From assembly GCF_017583045.1 (NCBI RefSeq), contig NZ_JAGFBF010000005.1:124001-188000 (forward strand): a DNA stretch of 64,000 nt, read 5' to 3'. The notes below the pieces were generated by a model. It saw nothing but the letters and a program-made list of their open reading frames with translations. It was not told the DNA's origin and ran no database searches. How positions within the stretch are numbered: the stretch's first letter is position 1; each line of letters begins with the position of its first letter. The stretch comes from Leucobacter tardus (lineage in GTDB: Bacteria; Actinomycetota; Actinomycetes; Actinomycetales; Microbacteriaceae). Both the position numbers and the translations under genes were made by a program. Below, in pieces: positions 9,005 through 17,500 of this stretch.

Positions 9005-9916
9005 GTGCCCGAGCTTCCGGAGGTCGAAGTCGTTCGCGCCGGTATTGCGCCGGCGGTCGACGGGGCGCGCGTGGTCGCCGTCGACGTGCGCGATCCTCGG
9101 GCGCTCAAGCGCCATCTCGAGTCCAGCCACGGGGTCACGCTCACCGCAGACGAGGGAGCGCGGCGTCGTGCCGACTTCGAACGGCGACTGACCGGAGTCA
9201 CGCTCGCCCAGCCCCGCCGTCGCGGCAAGTTCATGTGGGTGCCGTTCGCCGGTGCCGGCGCGGGGGACGCACTCCTCGTGCACCTCGGCATGAGCGGCCA
9301 GCTGTTGTTGCGGGCGCACGAGGCGCCGAACGATCGTCACGTCAGGGCACGGCTGTGGATCGAGCATCCCGCCCATGGAGAGCTGCGCATCGATTTCGCG
9401 GACCAGCGGCTGTTCGGATCCCTCGCGGTCGACGGACTGGTCGCCGACGGCCCGGATCTCATTCCGGCCCAGGCGCTGCACATCGCACGGGATCCGCTCG
9501 ATCCCCGATTCGACGATGCGCGGTTCGTCCGCGTGCTGGGGGAGCGGCGCACCCCGGTGAAGGCAGCGCTGCTCGATCAGGCGTTGTTGAGCGGCGTGGG
9601 CAACATCTACGCCGACGAAGCGCTGTGGCGTGCGCGCGTCCACCCGTTGACGCTGGGCCTCGCCCTCAGCGCGCGCAAACGCGCACTCCTGTTGTCATCG
9701 CTGCGCGACGTCTTCGCGCAGGCGCTCGCGGAGGGCGGCACGAGCTTCGACGCGCAGTACGTGAACGTGAATGGACAGGCCGGGTATTTCGCCCACTCGT
9801 TGCACGCGTACGGGCGGACGGGGGATCCGTGCCACCGGTGCGGTACTCCGATGAAACGCATCGTGCTCGGCGGGCGCGGCTCGCACTTCTGTCCCAGGTG
9901 TCAGCGGAAGCGGTGA
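9005..9916 (+). CDS. mutM: Formamidopyrimidine-DNA glycosylase
   Basis: This 303-aa base-excision repair enzyme removes 8-oxoguanine and formamidopyrimidines. The start is MPELPEVE, where the proline after the cleaved methionine is the nucleophile and the next glutamate is catalytic. RRRGKFMWV, LLDQALLSGVGNIYADEALW and a C-terminal zinc finger (CHRCG and CPRC, about 20 residues apart) complete the family pattern. The start codon is GTG. It is the last gene of the rpmF-rnc-mutM run; in many actinobacteria smc follows, but here about 4.7 kb of other genes lie between. Confidence 0.96.
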   Translation: MPELPEVEVVRAGIAPAVDGARVVAVDVRDPRALKRHLESSHGVTLTADEGARRRADFERRLTGVTLAQPRRRGKFMWVPFAGAGAGDALLVHLGMSGQLLLRAHEAPNDRHVRARLWIEHPAHGELRIDFADQRLFGSLAVDGLVADGPDLIPAQALHIARDPLDPRFDDARFVRVLGERRTPVKAALLDQALLSGVGNIYADEALWRARVHPLTLGLALSARKRALLLSSLRDVFAQALAEGGTSFDAQYVNVNGQAGYFAHSLHAYGRTGDPCHRCGTPMKRIVLGGRGSHFCPRCQRKR

Positions 9917-9976
9917 TCAGCGTGCCGCGCACACCCCGCTTGACCCTCACGCGACGTGAGACGCGAAGGTGGAGTG

Positions 9977-10774
9977 ATGAACAGTGAAGCGCACGGTCTG
10001 CGGTCGGTCGGAGAGGTGGCCGAGTTGCTCGGCATCTCCGTCCGCACGCTCCACCACTGGGAGGAGCGGGGACTCGTCGTCTCATCCGAGCGGAGCGCGT
10101 CGAACTACCGGTTGTACTCTGAGGACGACATCGTCCGCATGCAGCAGGTCATGATCTACCGGGCGACCGGGATGAGCCTCGACGCGGTACGGGATGTGCT
10201 CGACACGGATGACGATCGCCTGTCGCGACTGCAGCACCAGCGCGCACTGCTCATGCGAAAGGAAACCGAGCTGCACCGCATGGTGCGTGCTCTCGATGAG
10301 CTCCTGGAGGATGCGATGACAAACAACCGATTGAGCGTCGAAGACGTGGCCGAGATCCTGGAAGATGCGGCGTTCCCCGTCTATCAGGCCGAGGCCGAGC
10401 AGCGGTGGGAGGGCACCGATGACTGGAAGGTCAGTGCCGAGACGACCGCAGCGATGAGCCGAGCGGACTGGGAAGCGGTACGCGAGCGCACCCGCGCGTG
10501 CGAGGAGGCACTGGCAACCGCGATGCACGAGGGCGTCGCTGCCGGCTCGCCGGAGGCGAACGCGCTCGCCGAACGGCACCGCACCCTGCTCTCCGACTTC
10601 TTCCCGGTGACCCACGCGAAGCACGTGCTCATCGCTCGAGGATATGTCGAGGATCCGCGATTCTCCGCCCACTACGATCAGCGCGCCGATGGACTCGCCG
10701 CCTGGCTGAAGTCCGTCATCGATGCCAACGCGGCAGGGCACGGTGTCGACCCGGACGCGGCCGCTTGGGAGTAA
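9977..10774 (+). CDS. MerR-family regulator with TipAS-type ligand domain
   Basis: The 265-aa product has an N-terminal MerR helix-turn-helix (SVGEVAELLGISVRTLHHWEERGLV, then YRLYSEDDIVRMQQVMIYR) and a helical linker. Its C-terminal TipAS domain includes the segments RADWEAVRERTRACEEALA, FFPVTHAKHVLIARGYVEDPRF and a conserved helical end. TipAS domains bind thiopeptide-like drugs and turn the protein into an activator. The ATG at 9977 is preferred over an upstream one because GGTGGAG lies just before it. A resistance or stress regulon is inferred; no target gene is evident beside it. Confidence 0.88.
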   Translation: MNSEAHGLRSVGEVAELLGISVRTLHHWEERGLVVSSERSASNYRLYSEDDIVRMQQVMIYRATGMSLDAVRDVLDTDDDRLSRLQHQRALLMRKETELHRMVRALDELLEDAMTNNRLSVEDVAEILEDAAFPVYQAEAEQRWEGTDDWKVSAETTAAMSRADWEAVRERTRACEEALATAMHEGVAAGSPEANALAERHRTLLSDFFPVTHAKHVLIARGYVEDPRFSAHYDQRADGLAAWLKSVIDANAAGHGVDPDAAAWE

Positions 10775-10786
10775 GTCCGATCAGAC

Positions 10787-10828
10787 GCAGTGCGCCCTCG
10801 TCGAACGCTGTCGACGGGGGCGCACTGC
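10787..10828. terminator. Bidirectional hairpin
   Basis: An 18-bp stem with one G-T wobble (10787-10804 with 10811-10828) and a 6-nt loop lies between the convergent regulator and dehydrogenase genes. There is no clear T-run, so it may be bidirectional or stability-related. Confidence 0.65.
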
Positions 10829-10863
10829 GCGCTAGTACGGGATCGCGCGGGACGCGTGTTCGC

Positions 10864-11925
10864 CTACGCGTTGGGGTCGACGATGATCTTCACGTGGTGC
10901 TCGTTGTTGTTGATGAGCTGGTCGAAGCCCTCGGAGACGAGGCCGTCGAGCGTGATCCGGCCCGTGATGAACGGAGCGAGGTCGAGCTTGCCGCTCGCGA
11001 CCAGATCGATCGTCGCCGGGTGATCGCCGGCGTACCCGATCGTGCCGCGCAGATCGATCTCCTTGAGTACCAGCTTGGGCATGTCGACCTCGGGCTTGTG
11101 GCCCCAGATGGAGACATTGACGATGACGCCGCCGGGCCGGACCGCATCCAGCAGCATGTCGAGCACGACCGGCACGGACGAGCACTCGAACCCGACGTCG
11201 GCACCCTTCCCGTCGGTGAGTTCGCGGACGCGCTCCGCGACATCGCCCTCACGAGGATCGAGTACGGCGTCGGCCACGCCCGTGTCGAGCGCCATCTGCT
11301 TGCGCGCTTCGGACAGTTCGGAAATGTAGACCGACAGGCCCTCTGCGCGGAGCACGGCCGCGGTCAGCAGCCCGATGGGGCCAGCGCCACCGATGATCGC
11401 GACCTGTCCGGCCCGCGCGCCCGAGCGAACGAAGGCGTGATGCCCCACCGACAGGGGCTCGATGAGCGCCGCCTGATCGAGGGGGATGTCGCCGATCGGG
11501 TGCACCCAGCGACGCTGGACGACGATCTTCTCGGAGAGGCCTCCGCCCCGCCCACCGAGACCGATGAAGTTCATGTTCGGGGACAGCTGGTAGTCCTCAC
11601 CCGGGCTCGTGTCGACGTCGTCACCGATGATGTAGGGCTCGACCACGACGTTCTGACCGACCTCGAGGTCGGTGACGCCGTCGCCGAGCGCGGTGATTGT
11701 GCCCGAGAACTCGTGTCCGATCGTGACGGGTGCGTCCTCGCCCGAAATCGGGTGGGGGTGTCCCTGCGGTGGGATGAAGATCGGACCCTCGAGGTACTCG
11801 TGCAGGTCGGTGCCGCAGATCCCGCACCATGCGACATCGATGGCCACCGTGCCCGGCTGCAGCTCGGGCTCGGGAATGTCTTCGATCCTGATGTCTTTGC
11901 GGTCGTAGTAGCGTGCGGCTCTCAT
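10864..11925 (-). CDS. bdhA: 2,3-butanediol dehydrogenase, zinc-dependent
   Basis: This 353-aa medium-chain dehydrogenase has the catalytic zinc ligands in WCGICGTDLHEYLEGP and TIGHEFSGT, and the NAD-binding loop IIGGAGPIGLL. The pattern DLHEYLEGPIFIP and the IGYAGD and FDQLINN segments match (R,R)-butanediol dehydrogenases of Bacillus. It interconverts acetoin and 2,3-butanediol with NAD(H). A longer frame exists upstream, but the ATG at 11925 has an AAGGAGTCACC ribosome-binding site and the conserved start MRAARYYDRKDI. No acetoin-forming genes are visible nearby. Another sugar-alcohol substrate remains possible. Confidence 0.85.
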   Translation of the reverse strand: MRAARYYDRKDIRIEDIPEPELQPGTVAIDVAWCGICGTDLHEYLEGPIFIPPQGHPHPISGEDAPVTIGHEFSGTITALGDGVTDLEVGQNVVVEPYIIGDDVDTSPGEDYQLSPNMNFIGLGGRGGGLSEKIVVQRRWVHPIGDIPLDQAALIEPLSVGHHAFVRSGARAGQVAIIGGAGPIGLLTAAVLRAEGLSVYISELSEARKQMALDTGVADAVLDPREGDVAERVRELTDGKGADVGFECSSVPVVLDMLLDAVRPGGVIVNVSIWGHKPEVDMPKLVLKEIDLRGTIGYAGDHPATIDLVASGKLDLAPFITGRITLDGLVSEGFDQLINNNEHHVKIIVDPNA

Positions 11926-12021
11926 GGTGACTCCTTCGCATCGGGAAGCGGACTGGTCCGGTGCTGCAGCGACGCGACGGGGCCGCTCGATGGTCAGCAC
12001 CTGGCTCCGAGTATGGCACGG

Positions 12022-12489
12022 TCACCCGCGCTCGATCACCCGCTTGATCGCTGCGAGCGTCTCCGGTATCCCGGATCGCGCCGCCGCCTCACGCTCTGCG
12101 ATCTGATCCGCCGCAGCATCTCCGTACTTCTCGACGAAGAACGCCTGTCCCTCGGCTGTGAACTCCCAGGTCTCCGTGAGTCGTGTGCCGCCCTCGCCCG
12201 GTGCGATGAGATACGTCCAGAGAACCCGTCCCGGGCCGACACTCCACGAGAACTCCCGTCCGGGTTCAGCAGTCACCACCCGGCTGCGTGTCTGCCACTC
12301 CCGGTCGGCCGTGACGTTCCGGCCGGTGAACCACGCTCCCGACCGCGGTCCGGCGTCGTCATCCCACCAGCATTCGCGGCAGATCGGAGACCACTCGCCG
12401 GTGCGGGTTACATCGGAGACCGTGTTGTACACCGCGGCCGGATCGGCTGCGATGTGGATGGAATCGGCGTGGGTGAGCGACTCGGTCAT
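12022..12489 (-). CDS. SRPBCC (START-like) family protein
   Basis: This 155-aa protein starts with the typical SRPBCC pattern: IHIAADPAAVYNTVSDVTRTGEWSPICRECWW. It continues with GRNVTADREWQTRSRVVTAEPGREFSW, the strands forming the hydrophobic pocket. Members of this fold bind or transport lipophilic ligands or act as cyclases; the ligand here is unknown. A TACACT hexamer lies 7 nt before the ATG. It is about 95 bp upstream of bdhA on the same strand but has no evident link to it. Confidence 0.8.
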   Translation of the reverse strand: MTESLTHADSIHIAADPAAVYNTVSDVTRTGEWSPICRECWWDDDAGPRSGAWFTGRNVTADREWQTRSRVVTAEPGREFSWSVGPGRVLWTYLIAPGEGGTRLTETWEFTAEGQAFFVEKYGDAAADQIAEREAAARSGIPETLAAIKRVIERG

Positions 12490-12496
12490 GCCCCCG

Positions 12497-12502
12497 AGTG
12501 TA
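12497..12502 (-). promoter_or_regulatory. Leaderless-type -10 of the SRPBCC gene
   Basis: TACACT on the minus strand, 7 nt before the ATG at 12489. The divergent ATPase gene has its own hexamer 15 bp away, so two promoters overlap back to back. Confidence 0.4.
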
Positions 12503-12516
12503 GGCGCGGAGCCCGG

Positions 12517-12522
12517 TAGGCT
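12517..12522 (+). promoter_or_regulatory. Leaderless-type -10 of the AAA ATPase gene
   Basis: TAGGCT, 6-nt spacer (GCGACT), then ATG at 12529. Confidence 0.5.
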
Positions 12523-12528
12523 GCGACT

Positions 12529-13653
12529 ATGATCCGAGCGCTCGCGGTCGAGAACTACCGCTCACTCCAAGACGTCACCATCGAGTTCGGTCAGCTGACC
12601 GTCATCACCGGATCGAACGGCAGCGGCAAGTCCAACGTCTACCGGTCGCTGCGGCTGTTGTCCGAAATCGTTCGTGACGGCGCGCTGAGCTCGCTCATGG
12701 CCGAGGGAGGATTGCACAGCGTCCTCTACGCCGGGAAGCGGAAGACGGCACTCCCGATCTCCCTGCGACTCGGCATCGCGACTGACGACCTGTCCTACGC
12801 CATCGATCTCGGACTGCCGCAGATTCCCGCGTTCACCGTCCCGGGAGGGGCGCCCGTGATGGATCCCGAGGTGAAGTCGGAGACCGTCTGGCACGGGACC
12901 GTGCTGCGACCCGCGACCACGCTCGCCGAACGACGTTCCCTCGCTGTGCGGCACCGGGATGAAAGCGGAGCGATGCGGCTGAGCGACTGGCGCGTCCGCG
13001 ACAGCGAATCGATGCTGGCGACCCTCGCGTCACCCACCGAGACTCCCGAGCTGTTCGAGCTGCGCGAAGCCGCACGCCAGTGGCGCTTCTACGACCATTT
13101 GCGCACCGATGCCGAGGCGCCCGCCCGCCGACCGGGCCCCGTCGGTTTCACGCCGGTGCTCGATGCGGACGGATCGAACTTCACCGGTGCGCTCGCCACT
13201 GTTCTCGGTGTCGGGGACGAGCAACTCTTGCAGCGCGTCATCGGTGCCGCGTTCGACGGCGCACAGGTCGTCATCGACGGCGACGCCGCCGGCACCGCGC
13301 GTGTCGCACTCGACCAGGGGCTCGAGCGCGGGGTGAGCGCGGCCGAGCTCTCGGACGGTACGCTGCGCTTCCTCCTCCTCGCCACGGCACTCCTCACTCC
13401 GAGACCGCCGAAGCTGCTGGTGCTCAACGAGCCCGAGGGCAGCCTGCACCCCAGCCTGCTCCCCGGACTCGCCGACCTCATCGTTCACGCATCCGCGCAC
13501 ACGCAGATCATCGTCGTCACGCACGCCCAGCCGTTGGTCGAGGCGCTCGCCGCAACCGCACACCTGGTCGCGCTCGAGAAGAGCGGCGGGAAAACGTCGG
13601 TCTCAGGGCAGCTCCGGTTCGAAGGGCCCGACTGGGTCTGGCCGAAACGGTAG
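12529..13653 (+). CDS. AAA family ATPase (RecF/SMC-like, AAA_21 type)
   Basis: This 374-aa ATPase starts MIRALAVENYRSLQDV. Walker A GSNGSGKS is at residues 28-35, a signature-like ELSDGTLRFLLLATALL is near residue 280, Walker B is LLVLNEPEGSLHP, and the H-loop is IVVTHAQPL. This arrangement is that of the OLD/RecF-like ATPases, which are often paired with nucleases or other effectors in defence systems. No partner is adjacent: the neighbours are a divergent SRPBCC gene and a downstream VOC gene. The Walker B aspartate is replaced by asparagine (LNEPEG), as in several members of this family. The function is unknown; the ATPase fold is certain. Confidence 0.85.
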   Translation: MIRALAVENYRSLQDVTIEFGQLTVITGSNGSGKSNVYRSLRLLSEIVRDGALSSLMAEGGLHSVLYAGKRKTALPISLRLGIATDDLSYAIDLGLPQIPAFTVPGGAPVMDPEVKSETVWHGTVLRPATTLAERRSLAVRHRDESGAMRLSDWRVRDSESMLATLASPTETPELFELREAARQWRFYDHLRTDAEAPARRPGPVGFTPVLDADGSNFTGALATVLGVGDEQLLQRVIGAAFDGAQVVIDGDAAGTARVALDQGLERGVSAAELSDGTLRFLLLATALLTPRPPKLLVLNEPEGSLHPSLLPGLADLIVHASAHTQIIVVTHAQPLVEALAATAHLVALEKSGGKTSVSGQLRFEGPDWVWPKR

Positions 13654-13694
13654 TCCGCACCCGGCACCCCGCACCCCGCAACGCGGTGCCGGTC

Positions 13695-13700
13695 TATGAT
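13695..13700 (+). promoter_or_regulatory. Candidate -10 of the VOC gene
   Basis: TATGAT lies 25 nt before the start codon, leaving a short leader that contains GGAGG at 13716-13720. Confidence 0.4.
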
Positions 13701-13725
13701 GCAGACACACGTATTGGAGGTCTCC

Positions 13726-14085
13726 ATGGTCCAGCCCGCACATCACGCCATCAGCTACATCGAGCTCGGCGTCACCGACCTCGTCGCGACGCGCGCGTTC
13801 TACGCTTCGGCGTTCGGGTGGGCGTTCAACGATTACGGTCCCGAGTACTCCGGCATCCAGGCGCCGTCTGGCGATGGTGAGATCGGCGGATTGAGCGCTT
13901 TCGCACCGCCGAGCGATACCGGACCGTTGGTGCTGCTGTTCTCGACGGACCTGGAGGCATCGGTGGAGGCGGTGACCTCGGCCGGCGGCACCATCGTCGC
14001 CGGCCCCTACGACTACCCAGGAGGGCGCCGGTTCGAATTCACGGACCCGAGTGGAAACCGTCTGGGCGTCTTCTCGGAAGCCTGA
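13726..14085 (+). CDS. VOC (glyoxalase/bleomycin-resistance fold) family protein
   Basis: This 119-aa single-domain protein shows the betaalphabetabetabeta pattern of the vicinal oxygen chelate fold: ISYIELGVTDLVATRAFYASAFGWAF, then GPLVLLFSTDLEASVEAV, and the C-terminal GRRFEFTDPSGNRLGVFSE. Such proteins are metal-dependent lyases, dioxygenases or binding proteins; the substrate here is unknown. The start at 13726 is chosen for its GGAGG; upstream in-frame ATGs lack one. Confidence 0.85.
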   Translation: MVQPAHHAISYIELGVTDLVATRAFYASAFGWAFNDYGPEYSGIQAPSGDGEIGGLSAFAPPSDTGPLVLLFSTDLEASVEAVTSAGGTIVAGPYDYPGGRRFEFTDPSGNRLGVFSEA

Positions 14086-14164
14086 GGCTGGTCGAAGGGA
14101 ATGCGCACCCCAGTACGCGCTCGCCGCAATCGCAGGGGAGTGATCGTATGCTCCGTGCGCCCGG

Positions 14165-14170
14165 TATCGT
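14165..14170 (+). promoter_or_regulatory. Leaderless-type -10 of the chorismate mutase gene
   Basis: TATCGT, 6-nt spacer (AAGCGC), then ATG at 14177. Confidence 0.5.
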
Positions 14171-14176
14171 AAGCGC

Positions 14177-14521
14177 ATGAGCCGTCAGCAGAACGCAGCC
14201 TCAACATCGCAGATCACCCTCGACGAAGTGAGATCTCAGATCGACGAACTCGACCGGAGCATCGTCGCTGCGATCGCGGAGCGGCAGACTTGGGTAGAGA
14301 CCGCCGGGATGCTGAAGCCCGACGCCGCCGCGGTGCCCGCACCCGACCGGGTCGAACGCGTCATCGCGAAAGTGCGCGCGCTGGCCGAGGAGCACCGGGC
14401 TTCCCCGGACGTCGTGGAAGGCGCGTACCGGGCGCTGATCGCCGGCTTCATCGAACTCGAGTTCGCGCAGCAGCGGGCCCGTGCGCACGAAACCCCTGGT
14501 AGCACGACGGGAAACGGTTGA
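14177..14521 (+). CDS. Chorismate mutase, AroQ class
   Basis: This 114-aa all-helical protein has the AroQ opening ITLDEVRSQIDELDRSIVAAIAERQTWVE, followed by a charged second helix and EGAYRALIAGFIELEF at the end. It converts chorismate to prephenate, the first step toward phenylalanine and tyrosine. The length is that of a stand-alone AroQ-gamma/delta-type mutase, with no fused dehydratase or DAHP synthase domain. It lies 68 bp before smc and has its own TANNNT-N6-ATG start. Confidence 0.88.
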   Translation: MSRQQNAASTSQITLDEVRSQIDELDRSIVAAIAERQTWVETAGMLKPDAAAVPAPDRVERVIAKVRALAEEHRASPDVVEGAYRALIAGFIELEFAQQRARAHETPGSTTGNG

Positions 14522-14589
14522 GCATCGGGTAGCGTAGCCGTGGAGTCGCCCGGGCCGCAGGTGCGACCGAGCTCGGAAAGGAACACGGC

Positions 14590-17500
14590 GTGCATCTCAA
14601 GAGCCTCACGCTCAAGGGCTTCAAGTCCTTTGCACAGTCGACCACTTTCGAATTCGAACCGGGGGTCACCGCCATCGTCGGCCCGAACGGGTCGGGCAAG
14701 TCCAACGTCGTCGATGCTCTCGCGTGGGTCATGGGCGAGCAGGGCGCCAAGACATTGCGCGGCGGCAAGATGGAGGACGTCATCTTCGCCGGCACCTCGA
14801 CCCGAGGACCGCTCGGCCGCGCCGAGGTGAAGCTGACGATCGACAACGCGGACGGGGCGCTGCCCATCGAGTACGCGGAAGTGACGATCAGTCGGACGCT
14901 GTTCCGCAACGGATCGAGCGAGTACGCGATCAACGGTGAGAACTGTCGTCTGCTCGATGTGCAGGAGCTGCTCAGCGACTCGGGGCTGGGCCGCGAAATG
15001 CATGTCATCGTCGGACAGGGGCAGTTGGATGCCGTGCTCAGGGCCACACCCGAAGATCGCCGAGGATTCATCGAAGAGGCGGCAGGAGTGCTCAAGCACC
15101 GACGCCGCAAGGAGCGCACGCTCCGCAAGCTCGACGCCATGGAGACGAACCTCACCCGCCTGAACGACCTGGCGGGCGAGATCAGGCGTCAGCTGAAGCC
15201 GCTCGGCAAGCAGGCGGAGGTCGCGAAGCAGGCGCAGTCGATCGCTGCAGAGGTGCGCGATGCTCAGGCGCGCCTGCTCGCCGACGATGTCGCGCGGCTC
15301 CGCGCCGAGCTCACCGATCTCGCGAAGGCCGAGAGCGAACAGCACTCCGAGCGCATCGTGCTCCAGGAGCAGGTCGAGCAGAAGCAGCTCCGCATCTCCC
15401 GACTCGAGCAGGAGCAGCAGAGCGAAGAGCTCGATCACGCCCGTCGGGTCACACTCGCTCTGGAGTCGGTGCAGTCCCGTCTGCGCAGTCTCTCATCGGC
15501 CGCGCAGCAGCGCCTCATGTTTCTCGCCACCCAGGCTGAGACACCCGATCAGTCGAACCGCATCACCCGTGCGTCGGTCGAGGAGGCGGTGGAAGAGGAG
15601 GAGACCCTCGCGGCGCTGATCCCGACTGCCGAGCGCGCGTGGGAGGACGCCGCCGCGACGACGCGGAAGGCGCGGACCGCGCTCGATGCGATCGACGAGC
15701 ACATCGCGGCCCAGAGCGCACTCGTCTCGAAGCACGATCTGCGGCTCACCGAACTCCGCGGACGCGTCGAAACCGCTGAGAAGCAGCGCGACACCGTCGC
15801 GCAAGACGTGCAGCGCCGCGAACAGACGCTGGCACAGGCGGAGGAGCGCGCAGCCGAGGCGACGCAGCGCCTCGCGACCTTCGAGAGCGAGCACGGCGAA
15901 GCGGCGGCTGACGCGCAGGATGGCGCGTCCCCGGGACTCGACCACGCCTACCGGTTCGCGCAGGAGCAGCAGACCGCCGCCGAGACGCAGCGCGATGACA
16001 CGAGGGAACGCCTTCACGCCCTCGAGCAGGAGCGAGCCGGCCTCGATGCGCGCATCAGCGCACTCGCGCGGTCGCTGGATCAGCGTGACGCGTCCGGGGC
16101 GGTCCTCGAGCGGGCCACCACCGGACTGCTGGGACGCGTCGCCGATCACGTGCGCACGCGTGACGGGTACGAAGCGGCCATCGGAGCCGCGCTCGGACTG
16201 TTCGCCGACGCCCTTCTCGCCGAGCATGCGGATGCCGCGGCGCAGGCCGTGTCCTCAGCGCACGAGGATGATCTGGGTCGACTGGGCGTCGTGATCGCGC
16301 AGCCGGAGCATCTCGTCGCTGGTGGCGCAGCGGAGGCGCCGGCCGTCACCGACGCGGTGCGCGCCATCGACGTCATCGATGCGCCGCCGGGCGTTGCCGG
16401 CCTGCTGAGCCGCAGCTACATCGCAGCAGACGTCGAGAGCGCCCGGCGCACGGCCGATGAATTGCGCGGCAGACTCCCCTCGGGAACGTTCACGGTCGTG
16501 ACGAGTTCCGGCGACGTGCTCACCGAGTTCACACTGACCGGGGGCTCGGGTCTCGCGCCGTCGCGCATCGAGCTCACCGTTGACCGGGAGCATGCCGAGC
16601 GTCGACGCGACGAAGTATCCGCGGAGATCGATGCGGCCGTCGTCCAGTTGGACGAGCAGCGGGATCGCGCGGCCCGCGCGAAGCGCGAGGTGCAGGAGGC
16701 CTATACCGAGCTGCGGGCGGCCGACGCCCGATTGGCGGAGTTCGCGAAGGAGCGGCAGCAGCTGACGGTGCGCGCCGAAGCGGGCCAGGCCGAAGCGGCG
16801 CGCGCACGGCAGGCGCTCGCCGAGGTCGCGGGGTCCGTCGACCAAGCGGACGTCGCGGTCGCCCGCGCCGAACGCGACCTCGCTGATGCCGAGGCCACAC
16901 CGCGACCGATGCTCGATGCCGGTCAGCGCGATGACGTGCATGTCGAGCTCGAGCAGGCACGCGCGGCCGAGATGGACCGACGTCTCGCACTGGAAACGGC
17001 TCGGGAACGCGCCCGAGCAGCGGAGGCGCGAACGCGCGCGCTCCGCGAACAGTTCTCCGCCGAGCGCGCGGCCGCCGAGGAAGCCGCGAAGCGAGCGGTG
17101 CTCCGGTCTCGGCAGGCCGCGCGTGCCGAGGGGGTCACCCGGGTCCTCCCCGGGGTGCTCGACTCCTGCGGACGCTCGTTGGAGGAGGCCAGGTCGGCGC
17201 AGCGTCTGGCCGAGGATGAACGCGCGCGCAACAGCCAGGAGCTCACGCTGCTGCGTGCCGAGGAGTCCGAACTGCGTCACCGGCTGCAGCAGATCACCGA
17301 GCGCGTACACGGAGCGGAGCTCAAGAGTTACGAGCGCAAGCTGCAACTGTCATCACTGCTCGAACGATCGGGGAACGAACTCGGGCTCGTCGAAGACGTG
17401 CTTATCGCCGAGTACGGTCCGGACCAGCTCATTCCGATCATCGATGCGCCCGACGGGGCGACCCGCACCGAGAACGACGAAGCCCCGAGCGGGAGCGCGG

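Noticed and set aside
10498-12519. A 673-codon plus-strand frame across the TipA-like, bdhA and SRPBCC genes
   Set aside because: It is the antisense shadow of bdhA and the SRPBCC gene, with no recognisable domain.
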